Source: Paraspadella gotoi
Lineage: Eukaryota > Chaetognatha
Assembly: GCA_051294375.1 (NCBI GenBank)
Contig: CM119269.1
Span: 19,205,422-19,269,421 of the forward strand
Direction of reading: 5' to 3'
Length of the DNA: 64,000 nt
Part shown: one piece after another, positions 37,726 through 49,423 of the stretch
Layout: each line of letters opens with the position of its first letter
Position numbering within the stretch: the first letter of the stretch is position 1
Program-made: the position numbers and the translations under genes
Notes under the pieces: model-generated
What the model saw: the letters and a program-made list of their open reading frames with translations, nothing else
Database searches by the model: none
What the model was told of the DNA's origin: nothing

Positions 37726-40700
37726 TCAATGGCGTAAGTGTTTCTTCTCTCTCCTGCTGCTGCGCCACAGCTTCTTGCATTTCCCCATCTCCGCCAAGAG
37801 GGTCTTCTTCTCTCCATCGGTCGGCTCCAACTCCATCGCCTCTCCAGCACCGCGATGGCGTCCTCGGGCGCCGCTTCTCCCGCAGCGCCCAAGCCTTCCG
37901 GAAATAGGCCTTCATGTTTCCCACGTCCCAATGCAGGACCTGTCGTTTGAAGCGAAAATGAGAGAGAGGCTTATGATGAAATTTGCTGGTATTAAAGTGT
38001 ACTCCTGCCAAAAGAGAGTCGAGCTAACGAGTACTCACATTTAACCATGATTCTTTTCAACTAGATTTAATCGCATCAGTTTTTACAAGGAAACGAGGTC
38101 TCTGCCTAGTTGATTTATCTTTGTGTCCCTCAATCATCCGATTAAACCTAATTTCTCTTTACTCTCTAGATTAACCTCTCCAAAAACTAGGCTCAATTTC
38201 AATCTCAACACAGTTTGGTGCCAACCAAACCATCTCGTCCAAACGACCTGATCGCAATGCTTGATCGCCTCGTCGAATTCCCCCAACCGGAAGCAGGCCT
38301 GCGCCATGTTGCTGTTGACAGGCACGAGACACGCCCTCTTCAACTCGTGCTCTTCCTTCGCCGGTATGATTCGCCTTCGTTGACGTGTAGGCGCAGTAGC
38401 GAAGCGCCTTGGCGTTACTTGTTTCTTGCGCCGGAAAAGTCTCCGGCTCTGAAGGCATCGTTGCCGGCATCCCTTGATGGCGGCAATTGCCTCGATGGAA
38501 AAGCTCCTTGTCTTTGGTGGTTGAGTCCAGAGTCTTCGGGGAAATCGGCGTAAACGTCGCCAGCTGCGGCGGCGGCGGCGGCGGCATCTGTGGCTAATAT
38601 TACTTCCCGCCTGTTTTTTTAAGAAAAGAAACAGACAAAAAAAAAACCAAATGTACGGGCAGAATAAAATATCCTTAAAACTTCTTTCGTCTATTTTATC
38701 TTTTGTGGATAAAATCCTATATTTCTAATTTTCTATTCATAGCTCTAAAATAACCCAACAAAACTAAACCGGATTTGAGGCAAAGTTGGAAATAGGTTAA
38801 CAATTTTCGATTAAAAATTGGGTAAGCCTTTCTCAAGTACAACTTTATCTCCAAGTAAGAACAAAAAACTTGATATAAAGATTACTGGTTTTCAAATCTT
38901 GACGTGTTTCTCTTTTTCATCAAAACGCATATGCAAAATAAAAAATTTCTTATCTAAAATTTTCAATTTTGGAGAATAAATAAAGCGACCGTTGATAGCC
39001 TAATAAGTATGCAGCTGCTACGAAAAAAACTCAGCTGTTTCAAAAAACCATTCTTGAAACCTCATTAAATTTAAAAAAAAAACGTTTCAAGGTTGGCTAA
39101 TATAACCAAGATATTTTTTAGCTTAACTAAACTGTAGAACAAATAAGGTGGTATTCCAAATAATCTATATTTATGGGAAGAATACAAATTATAAAAAAAA
39201 ATCACTGCAAATATAAGGTATAGAATGAGATAGATCCAATAAACAAATAACAAATCAAAACAAAACAAAACAAATAATTTAAAGATACTATAGTGCTGAA
39301 CTAACAAGAAAAAAAACCCAATAAAAATCACAAACACACAAAACTCAACAAAAAAAAAAAAGACTTGACAAACTTTTTTTAAAATGTAAATGAAACAAAA
39401 ACTAAACAAAAAAAAACAAAAGGGAAAAATCATTCGTCCTCGTCGTCGTCGCTGTCGTAGAGACGCGGGGCGTTTTTCTTGCCGGACTTGTCATCGAGCA
39501 GAAAGGATTGGTAAGATCTTTGGAATTGGCGCATTTGCTCGCTGCCAGCTCCTCCTCCTCCTTCTCCCGCTCCATCCCCCTGGGGCGATCTCGACCTCGA
39601 CCTCCTCTGATTGGGCGGCGGGGGTGAATCTTCCTCGTCCCTCTTCCTCATTCCTCCTCCCGCCCCACCTCTTCCGAACCGGATGCCCCCGCGGAACCCA
39701 GAGAATCTTATGTTGCCCCTGACGGCCGTTTCGGCGCCGCCGCCTCCGCCCCCTCGCGGGCCCATCATTCTTCCTCGAGTCATGAAACCCCTACCTTCGA
39801 AGCCGCTGCCCCGCTGAGCCGCCCCGGGACCCCCTTCCCTTTCTCTCTCGTCCCGATCGCCCCCTTCCTCGGGTCTTCCTCTTCCCCCTCCCCTTGCCCC
39901 GGTCATAACCCGAGGGGGACCCCCCATTCCCAACATCCCTCCCGGTTTGAAGCTTTGCATCCCCAGACGGATAGGGCCTCCTCCTCCTCCTCCTCCTCCT
40001 CTTGCGGCGCCGAGGGGCGTCGACGCGCTGAGACCGGAAGTTGACTCTTCCTCCTTTTGAGAGAGAGACGCTGCAAATCTTGGCTCGCACAATAACGGGC
40101 GGATTTTACTCTCAAGGATCCGATGGATGGTTTGCTCATTGTCATTTGTAAATTATTATAAAACTCCCTTCTTAATTTTATCATTTTGGGAAAGTTCCTT
40201 GTATAATATAATCGTAAATAAGTTAAAAAAGTTTGGAATCTTTTATTTAACGTCTGTTTTTAATTTTTTTTTTTAAATCAAATTAAGCCCCTTCCGCCTT
40301 TACCTTGCGTGCGTTTTAATACGTACAGATATACATATAAAGCAATACAATACTATAACTTTATTACAACCATCTATACGATGCATAACTATATATCCCG
40401 AAGGTAATAATCCGCCGCGCCATTCAAACCCAATCATCAAGCCGAAGCCGTAGAGAAGAGAGGAGAAAAAGAGAGGAATCAACGATGGAACCTTACCGGA
40501 CTCTCCTCGTCTTCACTCACCCTTCTGTCGGCCGGGATCTCTACCGCAGTCGCGATGACGCAAAGGCCTACGCGGTCGGTCGCGATGTCGATCTGCGTCG
40601 CCTCCATCTCCTTGACAACGCCCATCCCCTTGACGACGCGGCCGAAGATCAACTCGTGGCTTCCCGTCGAGATTGAGCCCGTCTTCACCTCGTCGTGGAT

Positions 40701-42054
40701 GAAGAATCTGAGAGAATGTTGGGGAATGAAAGGAAGAAATGTGGATTTCAAGTTGAGCCTTTTGTCCTTTATTTTCCGAGAAGTAGGAGCTTTTACTTTA
40801 GGAATAATAAGATGATGAACAGAAAACGCATATGGATTCTGATAATTACAATGTTCTATCATTAAATTATGTTCATGATTAAAGACGCCGAATCAATGTG
40901 CAATTAATTTTAATTTAACATCTGGACCCGAAAACGGATTCAAAGAAATCGGTTATGAAAATTCCGATTCACAAAAAAAATATAATACGAATTCACAGAA
41001 AAACCTTTCCATAGCATTACTGAACTTCCATGTGTTCTTGGCCAGAGTTGGCCATCGACAGAAACCCGGTCGGTCGTGCTTCAGCTTGAAGTTCTCGTCG
41101 GCGAATTTTTCGCCGTAGATACTTTCGCCGCCGGTCCCGTTGTGCCTGGGGCGAATATGAGGATTGTCGCGTCGTAAATTTCATTGTTATGGTTTGGAAA
41201 TTGGAATGTCATTTTAACAAATGAAGGAACGCTTTTTAATACTCATCTCAACATTAAACGTAAAATTATACATAAAAAAGACCCCTTTCAAAGAGTCTTA
41301 TTAAATAAATCTAAATCTAAATAAATCTAACAGTAGAATACAAAAAATATGTTTTCTATTTTCACCTAGTAAAGTCTCCTCCCTGACACATGAAGTTTTT
41401 GATGATCCTGTGAAAGCCGCAGCCTTTGAAGTGGAGCGGTTGGCCGGTGGTGGCGACGCCGTGGTCGCCCACGCAGAGGGCGCGGAAGTTCTCCGCCGTT
41501 CTGAAGTGGGGTGGGAGAGAAAAGTAGGATTCGAGAATTCGCAAATAGGGGTAAAGGGCGAAGAGAAGATGGTGTAAGAAGGAGGGAAGGAAAATGAAAT
41601 TGAGTTCATCAATCTCATTCTTTTTTGAAAATAAGATTGAGTTAATCAATCTCATTTGCATATTGCCGTATTGACATTGACTCGTCCTAAATTCTATTCC
41701 TTCGTCATTTCATGTTATAATTTCACAAATTCACTGATAAGAAATATTCTGACCAATTGAGATTGATCTCAATCACAATCTGAATTCAAAAAGAGAAGAG
41801 AAGGAGCGATGGAAGTTGAGGGGGAGATTCACATTTTTTAACCTTTCACTCTTCAGCTTTACGCCTCCGCTTCATCTCCTCTTACTACTTTCTTTTCCTT
41901 TCTTTCGTGTCTCCCATTTCACCTAACCTTACCTTTCCTCACCCGACCTCACCCTTCCTCACCTCGGGACGACGTCACGAAAGAGTTCGAACTCGATCCG
42001 TCCCGTTTTTTCTCCTCCGATTTCGATGTCGAAGAAAACTTTCGGATTCGGCAT
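37726..42054 (-). CDS. PPID: Cyclophilin 40-type peptidyl-prolyl isomerase (frame-disrupted in this assembly)
   Basis: Minus-strand exons: 41963-42054, 41366-41500, 41021-41145, 40497-40707 (cyclophilin domain); 38248-38593 and 37726-37939 (TPR domain). Cyclophilin signature: [49 protein letters not shown] (catalytic Arg present), [13 protein letters not shown], then [11 protein letters not shown]. The linker [11 protein letters not shown] and TPRs ([54 protein letters not shown]) match the Cyp40 plan, an Hsp90 co-chaperone. The reading frame shifts at several points (exon 3 after HDRPGF, both TPR exons) while the protein remains recognisable across frames. Splice sites are intact. Consensus indels are the likeliest cause; a pseudogene is the alternative. 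The junction to the first TPR exon is also out of phase. Confidence 0.72.
39430..40152 (-). CDS. RG/RGG-rich reading frame inside the Cyp40 intron
   Basis: Open minus-strand frame of about 240 codons from the last upstream stop (40153-40155), with TGA at 39430-39432. The first in-frame ATG is at 39960, giving 176 residues. Composition: long Gly/Arg tracts with RGG and GGGRGR motifs, an SRSRSP segment, then [20 protein letters not shown] and an acidic end DSDDDEDE. This is the style of RNA-binding or splicing-associated proteins. A patch before the ATG ([16 protein letters not shown]) suggests an upstream spliced exon I cannot place. It could be a separate nested gene or an alternative 3' exon of the Cyp40 gene. 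I do not recognise a family. Confidence 0.45.
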   Translation of the reverse strand, partial: FTNDNEQTIHRILESKIRPLLCEPRFAASLSQKEEESTSGLSASTPLGAARGGGGGGGGPIRLGMQSFKPGGMLGMGGPPRVMTGARGGGRGRPEEGGDRDEREREGGPGAAQRGSGFEGRGFMTRGRMMGPRGGGGGGAETAVRGNIRFSGFRGGIRFGRGGAGGGMRKRDEEDSPPPPNQRRSRSRSPQGDGAGEGGGGAGSEQMRQFQRSYQSFLLDDKSGKKNAPRLYDSDDDEDE

Positions 42055-42523
42055 CCTCGCTATTTTTTGTTTATAATCTGGTCGTCTGCTTGAGTTTTGT
42101 TTCTTTTATTTTAACGATTTAGTTTCCTTTTTTTGGGACTGTTTTTTTGATGTTGTTGTTGTTTTGGTTTTTTAATTCTCGGGGGTCGAAAAAAAAGAAA
42201 GGGGATAAAATATAAAAGACACGAGAAACAGAATATGAGAACGGAGACAAAACAGATAGAAAACTTGAATTGAAATTGTTTTATTATCGTCGTATTTAAA
42301 TTAGTATAGTGTACATTTGAGAACACATACATGTATCAACATTAAATGACTGACTAGACCATCGGCTTGGTTGCAGACTTTCCGGGAGTTTGAAAAAGAG
42401 GCGTCGCTGCCGAGAACATTTCAACGTCACGAAGTGAACTCTTTTATATTTGATTCTGATTTTGTATTTGTTTATTTCGATTTCACGTAAACTGCGCTTC
42501 TTTTAAAAATCCAAACGTTAAAA

Positions 42524-44981
42524 TTAGTAACGATTTCCGCTCCAAGAGTCTCCTCCTTCATCTTCTTCCTTCTCTCCCTCTTCCTCCTCTTTCGCCTCTT
42601 CATCGTCGCCTTTGTTTTCATCGTCGTCGCCTTTGTTTTCCTCATCGTCGCCTTTGTTTTCGTCGTAGTTGTAGTCATCATAAGCATCGTAGTTAGAGGC
42701 GCCAAACGACCCTAGTCCATATTTGTCCTCGACCGGCTCTTCGTTGTCCTCGTCTTCCTCGCCTTTGTTTTCGTTCTCTTCGTCTTTGTTTTCCTCGTCG
42801 TTTTCGTCCTTGTTTTCTTCGGTGTCGTCGTCGTAGGGATCATAGTTAGAGGCGCCAAAAGATCCCAGTCCATATTTGTCTTGATTTTCGTCTTCGTCTT
42901 CGCCTTTGTTTTCGTCTTCGTCTTCGCCTTTGTTTTCGTCGTAATCGTCGTAATCGTCGTAGTTGGAGGCGCCGAAAGAGCCAAGTCCGTACTTGTCCAC
43001 TACCGCTTCGTCGTTGTCTTCTTCCCCCTAAAATATTAGTAGGGACGAAAGGCGAAGAAAGAATAAAGCAAGAAAGAACAGGGATAGAAAGGAGAAAAAG
43101 AATTGGAATTGTTGACAGACAGGAAAAAGAAAGTGAATCAGAAAAGTAAAAGAAAAGAGAAGGAAAGACAGGAAAAAGAAAGTGAATCATAAAAGTGAGG
43201 GTAAAGTAGGGCAAGGTTAAAGATAAAGAATAAAGATTAGAAATCGTCATAAATTTAAAAAAAATTCAAGTCCTGGGAAAATTTTCATAATTTTAAATTC
43301 AAGAGAGCCTAAAAGTCAGAATGAAATTAATTTTATGTTATTTCGGTTGATATATCTTCTGATATATATATTTCCTTTCCTTGTTTTCCATTGTAAAAAA
43401 AATTATATTACGCTTTATGCAATTTTGGTTTGAATAATCCCAGAACTTAAAATACTAAACGAATAAAAATGTATATTTCATATCTCTATAAGTTGTAGTC
43501 TGAACAATACTAAATATGAAATGATTGTGAAAAGCATGCGGAGGTTTCGGAGTTAACGTTTGGACTATGGGCAACGATTGAAAAAGCAGTGTGCTGCGCA
43601 GCACAAATGTTCAGTCAACTAAACAACGTAAAAGATAAAAATGGAACCGAAGTGTGATTAAATCGAAAGGTAAACGATTCATAGGAAGAGATATTTTAGT
43701 GTGACAAAAAATAAACGAGATCGCGCTTTAAAATACAACTTACTGTAGACGCCACAATGGAGTACAGCTGTCTAAGCCTTAAAACAAAGTCAGATTTAAC
43801 ATTTAACATTTAAATTCGTCAATAAAGCGAAATTGAAAATTATTACAATGAAGAAAAGATTTTTTTTATATTCCGAGTGCGTGAAAAATCTTTTCGATTC
43901 GTGGATTCGATTTCCAGCTTCAGCGTTTGACCGCCGAGGGATTTTTTTATTTGTCATTTCTAAATTTCAAATTTTTGAATTATAGAAAATCAGAATTTGA
44001 AATTTGAGAATTAAATTCGAGGATGCGATCGGTTCCATCTGCCGCTGATATCGATTTCCACTTTGGAGGTTAAAAACCTCGTAAAACGATCATCGTTTTG
44101 AAGCGACCATTTTTAATCCCTGTCGTTTCTAACAACCCTACTCTTTCGTAAGTCGTCGAAATGTTATTGTTCTTGTTCTTTTATTTAATTCCCGAGCCTC
44201 ATCCGCCATTCGGTCCGTCGGGTCAGTAATTGGCCTGTCGTTAATCGTTCAAATCGGACCGCGTCACTCAGTTAATTTACCTCCTCCGTCGCCGCCTCCT
44301 CGGCCGGTGCCTCCTCAGCTGGCGCCGGCGCCCCGGCTGGCGCGGCCTTCAAGGGGCACTCGTCCGGGGCTTCAGTCTTGAGGAATTCGAAGAGACTCTC
44401 GTTTTCGATGGCGAGTTGGAAACCGTCGAAGTCGCCGCAGAGTTGATCGTCGTTGAAGATCTGAGGGGTCACGACGACGCCCTGGAGGAAATTCCGGTGC
44501 CTTGGAGGTTAGCGTATGTTTAGTATGTTCAGGGAATTAAATGAAACCTTTAGAGGACTGTTGCTAAAGATCTTGTTGTAATAAGTATAACAAACTATAA
44601 AAACACTATTAACCTGTTTGTTTTGAAGTCCGTGTTCGTGCAAAAAAGTTCGTTCATCTTCCAATATGTTGTCGCCGACGTCAACGACCTGCGTGAACGT
44701 TCTTTTCATTGATAGAGTGATTGATTGATTCCTTGATTTGATTAAATGATTTATTTATTTTTTAGTGATTAATCAATTGAGATAAATAAGGCCGGGAAAG
44801 TCATTTTTAAGCGTTTTAAACTACTACGTATGAAAAAAAAATGTTCTTTCATATTTTTTTTTCTTTAGTCGCTTACTTCGTGATTGATTTTCAATCCGGA
44901 CAACAGCCACAAAACATGTTGCTGATTCTTTTTAGCCGCGGTGTAAATAGTCGCGTTCGAAATATATACTTTAACCACCAT
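42524..44981 (-). CDS. SH3BGRL-like thioredoxin-fold protein with acidic repeat tail
   Basis: Four phase-0 exons: 44877-44981, 44614-44688, 44281-44481, 42524-43027; 294 residues. The N-terminal ~95 residues match the SH3-binding Glu-rich (SH3BGR/SH3BGRL) glutaredoxin-like fold: MVVKVYISNATIYTAAKKNQ, VVDVGDNILEDERTFLHEHG and VTPQIFNDDQLCGDFDGFQL. The family lacks the glutaredoxin CxxC, and none is seen here. An Ala/Pro/Glu linker follows, then a tail of Asp/Glu/Asn/Lys tracts with three exact copies of DKYGLGSFGASNYD. The tail is not part of the usual SH3BGRL plan. The stop TAA is at 42524-42526. The gene is the last nested gene before host exon 20. Confidence 0.82.
43028..44280 (-). other. 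Intron 3 of the SH3BGRL-like gene
   Basis: 1.25 kb of AT-rich sequence between the third and fourth exons. I see no coding or repeat feature in it beyond purine-rich runs near 43050-43240. Confidence 0.6.
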
Positions 44982-45084
44982 ATTGACTGTTTGTTTGTAT
45001 CACGAAAAATCTAAATGAAAAATTTTCGTTCGAATATTAACAGAAAACTGGCTTGGGTTTTCTGCGCAATGAATAACCAGAAAG

Positions 45085-45085
<1 letters not shown>

Positions 45086-45152
<67 letters not shown>
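45086..45152. repeat. (GA)n microsatellite upstream of the SH3BGRL-like gene
   Basis: About 67 bp of pure GA, 105 bp upstream of the SH3BGRL-like start codon. Shorter interrupted GA tracts follow at 45605-45700. Confidence 0.97.
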
Positions 45153-45154
<2 letters not shown>

Positions 45155-45984
45155 TTTTGCGGATGGACAATTCAAATTTCAGATATATCGAAACAAAAAG
45201 TTTTACTAAAAGAAAACAAAATTACGTTGAATTCAGTTTAAAAGAAGTATTTTTAACGCTGACGCCAACTATTTTGAAACAAAGTTTATTTTTCATTAAA
45301 GTAGTCAGTCGCAAACTATAAAATGATTCACCTTTTAATATAAAGTTTTATTTGTAAAATTATAGTTTAAAACGCGAGGCAGCGATCGACTATGAGCATT
45401 TTGAAGTCTTGGACTCCCCCTTCGCTCCTGAGAGCGACCGGGAGAGAGAAACGAACCTTCATTTCTCAGAATCTACGATTGAAACGGATTTAGCGTTATT
45501 ATTTGTTATGTCGAGCTAAAAAATAATGTTCTAACGAGTGATAATCGTCGACCGCGAATAGCGAAACGGGAAAAGTTTGGGTTTATGTCGGAGGGGGAAG
45601 TGAAAGAGAGAGAGAGAGTAGAGAGAGAAGAGAGAGAGAGAGAGAGAAGAGAGAGGTAGAGAAAGAGAGAGGAGAGAGGAGAGAGAGAGAGAGAGAGAGT
45701 TGAAATGCAACCGGGTGAAGATAAGCGAGTGTGTGATAGAAAGCGAGCGCACGCGATAGAGACGGAGAGAGAATAATCTCGACGTTTCCAGAAAATTAGA
45801 GCCTTTTAATTTTATCTAAATCGTTATTAAAAACCTTTTTTTTTTGCAGGCATTGATTGACTGAAAAAAAAAATAAATGTGTGAATATTAGTTAAATTAT
45901 TACCAATATCTTTTAAATTAAAGTTCTAATCATAATAAGAGATTATATTATTCAAATAACAGTAACTATAATTCATTCCCTTAG

Positions 45985-46416
45985 GATTTTTCTGTGACGT
46001 TTCCGACGCCCCGATTCTGGACGTGACCAAGTACGAGTGCCCATCGGGTCACTTCTGCCCAAACGGAACGAAAAAGGCGACGGTGAGAGTTACCGCGTTT
46101 TGCATAGTCCGTTACACTTACAATTCACAAAATCTTAAGTCAGGCAACAAATTTATTAGATATAGCTATTTTCGATTAGACCTTTAAGTAAGAATAAGAG
46201 ACAAAAACATTAACATTAATGGATTACTAATGTTCTACATGTTATTTGGTTCACAGGCGTTCCCTTGCCCACTCGGAACATTCTACAATTTAACTGGCGC
46301 GAGAAACGTCTTAGACTGCATCAAATGCGAACAAGGAAAATTTTGTGGCAAAGAAGGACTGGTTGAACCTGAAGGTAAAATTGATAAGAGATACATTGAG
46401 GAGAGAAAGGGAGAGG

Positions 46417-46511
<95 letters not shown>

Positions 46512-46865
46512 GAGAGAGAGAGAGAGACAGACACATAAACATAAAAAACTATTATCTTCCCCACAGGTTTCTGTGGGGCCGGATATTGTGTGCATCTTAG
46601 GCCTCATGGAGCGCACCGCCCGTGGAAGCCACCGTAAACGCGACGTTACCACCCCCTGGGGGCGTGCCCTGCCCCGCCGGACACTACTGCCTCGAAGGAA
46701 CGACCGCGCCCTCTCCGTGCCCAATCGGCTTCGCCTCTTCGTCGGAAGGATTGAAGCAGGAGGTCGATTGCCCGTCCTGCCCGGCCGGGCATTTTTGCAA
46801 TGAGACAGGGTCGACAGAGGCGACCGACCAATGCGATGAAGGGTGAGGTCATAGGAAAGAAAGAG

Positions 46866-46919
<54 letters not shown>

Positions 46920-47932
46920 TGAAAAAGAGATAAATAAATAAATGGGAAAAAAGAAAGAGAAAAGGAAATCAATTTCTGAATTTTTTATTTGAAATAATTT
47001 GAACAGAATTGAAAAAAAATTGTTAGAGATGCACTCGTTGCTTTATCCTATAAATTATTGGATTCTCCGTCTATATTTAAAAAAAAAAAAAAGATTCTCT
47101 ATTTCATTTTCTTTGATTTAGTATATTATTCTTTTTATTTTCCTCCTTTTTTCTCGCTTACTTTTTTCAAATTATAGGTTTTCATTACTTTATTAAATTT
47201 TTTTTAAAAAATTTTGTTCTTTTCTTTCTTTTCTTTTCTTTTTCTTTTTTTTCTTTTCTTTTTTTCTTTTCTTTTCTTTTCTTTTCTTTTCTTTTCCCTT
47301 TCTTTTCCTTTTTTTTTTCTTTGTACGTTTTAGAACTGTTAAAGATTTATTTTTTTCATTTTCCCTCAAAGATTCTTTTGCGACCGCGGCGCGACCGTCC
47401 CTCGTCCGCTCGGTACCGCCGGCGACATATGCCCTATCGGACACTTCTGTCCGCGCGGGACCGGACCAAACCCCCGTCCATGCCTTGATGGCACTTACTC
47501 GGAGGCCGAAGGCGCCGCTGAGTGTAATCTATGCACTGAAGGGTAAGGATTGATAATGATGATGATCATCATCATCATTAAGATTACGATTACGATAAAC
47601 GTAAAATATATGATTATGATGACGAAGATATTGATTCCGATTCTATTCCACCCCGATCTCAAGCTTCACCTGCCCCGGCAATGGGACAGTCACGCCCGTG
47701 ATCTGCCCGGCCGGATTCTACTGCCCCTCGGGCACAGGTCATTACCTTCCTCCCTGCCCGCCCGGCACGCTGGGACTTAATCCGAGCCTGACAGCCGAAG
47801 GAAACTGCAGCTCTTGTCCCGGAGGCTTCGCTTGCCAAGAACGCAACGCGACGAGCCCGTCGGGACAGTGCCTGGCTGGCTACTTCTGCCGAGAAGGGGC
47901 ACCGTCACCGACGCCCTCAAACGATACCGAAG
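45985..47932 (+). CDS. Giant cysteine-rich repeat protein, exons 20-24
   Basis: Exons 45985-46082, 46257-46374, 46567-46842, 47372-47542, 47664-47932. The module pattern continues: GFFCDVSD, CPSGHFCPNGT, CPLGTFYN, CIKCEQGKFCGKEGL, CPAGHYCLEGTTAPSPCP, CPIGHFCPRGT and CLAGYFCREGAPSPTPS. Exon 46567-46842 starts in frame (GFCGAGY) but must change frame near 46585-46605 to reach the conserved remainder (EATVNATLPPP...CPAGHYCLEG), so an indel or base errors are present there. Exons 22-24 join in phase 2 rather than phase 1. Confidence 0.8.
46431..46510. repeat. (GA)n microsatellite in intron 21
   Basis: About 80 bp of GA immediately downstream of exon 46257-46374. A (GAAA)n tract of about 60 bp (46857-46919) follows exon 22, and T/C-rich repeats (47215-47300) occupy the next intron. 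Confidence 0.95.
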
Positions 47933-48282
47933 GTGAGAGGGGCTGAGTGGAAGAGTCGCGGATGGGCTGTGAATACGAAGGGGGAAGGCAGGAAGGGGAT
48001 CGATAAAGATGGTTAGAACGAAAGAAAAGGAATATTAGGAGAAAAGAGATGGAAACAAGAATATTGTTGTTTGGACGGTGAAGAAACACGATAAAAGTGA
48101 CAAAGAAGTTAAAAAGTTACCTGCGATGTGAAAAAAATTGAAATGGAATTAAATTTGAATGATGCCAAAGACTGAACGAGGAGAAAAATGGAAGGAAAAA
48201 ACTGGAAAGGAAAAAAAAAGAAAAATGGGAAATTACTAAATTTTCTCATACCGACGTCATAAATTTTACCTCTTAAAATGAC

Positions 48283-48377
48283 GATGACGTCAGATTTTAA
48301 GACTAAGAGTCTTAGTCTTAGTCTTAGTCTTAGTCTTAGTCTTAGTCTTAGTCTTAGTCTTAAAATCTGACGTCATC
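48283..48377. repeat. Hexanucleotide (AGTCTT)9 array inside a perfect 21-bp foldback with CREs
   Basis: Nine exact AGTCTT units (48308-48361) are flanked by perfect inverted arms 48283-48303 and 48357-48377. Each arm contains the palindromic CRE TGACGTCA, followed by GATTTTAAGAC on the left and mirrored on the right. The unit can be read as TTAGTC, one hexamer class away from the telomeric TTAGGG; no telomere role is implied. Confidence 0.85.
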
Positions 48378-48498
48378 ATCGTCGTTTTTCTCGTCGTCGT
48401 TGTCCTTAAGTTTGTTCGTTTTCGTCTTCATCGTCATCGTCGTCACCGTCCCCGTTTTCGGAATCGTCATTGTCGTCGTCGTCGTCGCCGCCAATCTT

Positions 48499-48508
48499 NN
48501 NNNNNNNN
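48499..48508. other. Assembly gap (10 N)
   Basis: Gap inside intron 24 of the host gene, next to a CGT/CGA-rich stretch. Confidence 0.99.
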
Positions 48509-49423
48509 GTCACTTTCACCGAAAGAAGAAAAAATAAATAACTCCAAGTCAATCACAGCTTCGCGTCTCGAGACTTTTCCCTCTTGAACAATCACGCCTA
48601 AAAGCTTTCGACACGTGAGGATTTGGTCACGTTTTTCGCGTGATCCATCTCTCTCTCTCTCTCCCAATCCGAACGATGACCTTTAAACAATTAAATAATC
48701 TACATAACAAGATATTCATCTACGTATGAATATAGATTCATCCACATTTAGTTAGTTAGTTAGTTCATTCACTCCTTTGACTTTCCTGTGTCTCTCCTTC
48801 CCTTTTTTCTCTTTCCTTCCTTTCAGTCTCAACTTCTAAAAAGTTCATTTGTTTTCTCGAGCTCAATCGGATAATCGTCGACCTTGGCCTTTGGCCATCG
48901 TCAATCTGCGTCCTAAGTTTGTTTAATCGTGTTTTGCCTTCGGTCACGCCTTCTTTGGCCTCTTGTCCTTCGCATTAGTCGACGGCCTTGACAGTCCTTG
49001 AGTTAGAAAATGTAAGCATAATGAGATTGAAACGAGTCGAAGAAAGAAATTAAATAAAGAATGATGAAAATAAAAGAAAAGGCAAGAGGGAAAAAAGGAA
49101 ATAAAAAAGAAAAAGGCAAAAACTAAAACAAAGAAAGAAAAAAAAATAAAGAGAGAAATTTGCTTTGGCCTTGGGCGTCGGTCGAAGTCGCGTGACGAAA
49201 GAAAACAAATTGTTTACAATACGTAGGATCGTTTGTTTTTTTTACAATAATTTTCACTATCGCATCTCGTGCATATCCTCTGGAAAGATAAAAAAACTTA
49301 CAGGAATAAAAAGAGATCGAAGGAAATACATATAAATAAAATATTAAATATATAAATATATATACATATAATTAAGTACATTCCCTGATATTTCTGTTTC
49401 CTTTTCCTTTCTCCCCTCCGCAG

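Larger units (their letters stand above)
20968..45984 (+). other. Intron 19 (25 kb) of the cysteine-rich gene, hosting several minus-strand genes
   Basis: Donor GTGAGT at 20968, acceptor TTCCCTTAG before 45985. The interval contains an NLR, a SET/TPR gene, a Cyp40-type gene with an RG-rich frame in its intron, and an SH3BGRL-like gene, all on the opposite strand. No cysteine-module exon was found within it. That it is a single intron is inferred from frame and motif continuity, not from transcript evidence. Confidence 0.55.
47933..49423 (+). other. Intron 24 of the cysteine-rich gene
   Basis: 1.5 kb intron with no cysteine module. It contains the hexanucleotide foldback (48283-48377), an acidic minus-strand frame ending at a 10-N gap (48499-48508), and AT-rich sequence. 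Confidence 0.6.

Noticed and set aside
40300-40482. Small minus-strand frame between Cyp40 exon 4 and the RGG frame
   Set aside because: No similarity, no splice context, ordinary intron composition.
48308-48361. AGTCTT array as an interstitial telomere
   Set aside because: The unit is TTAGTC, not TTAGGG, and the array is enclosed by a foldback, so a local repeat is more likely.
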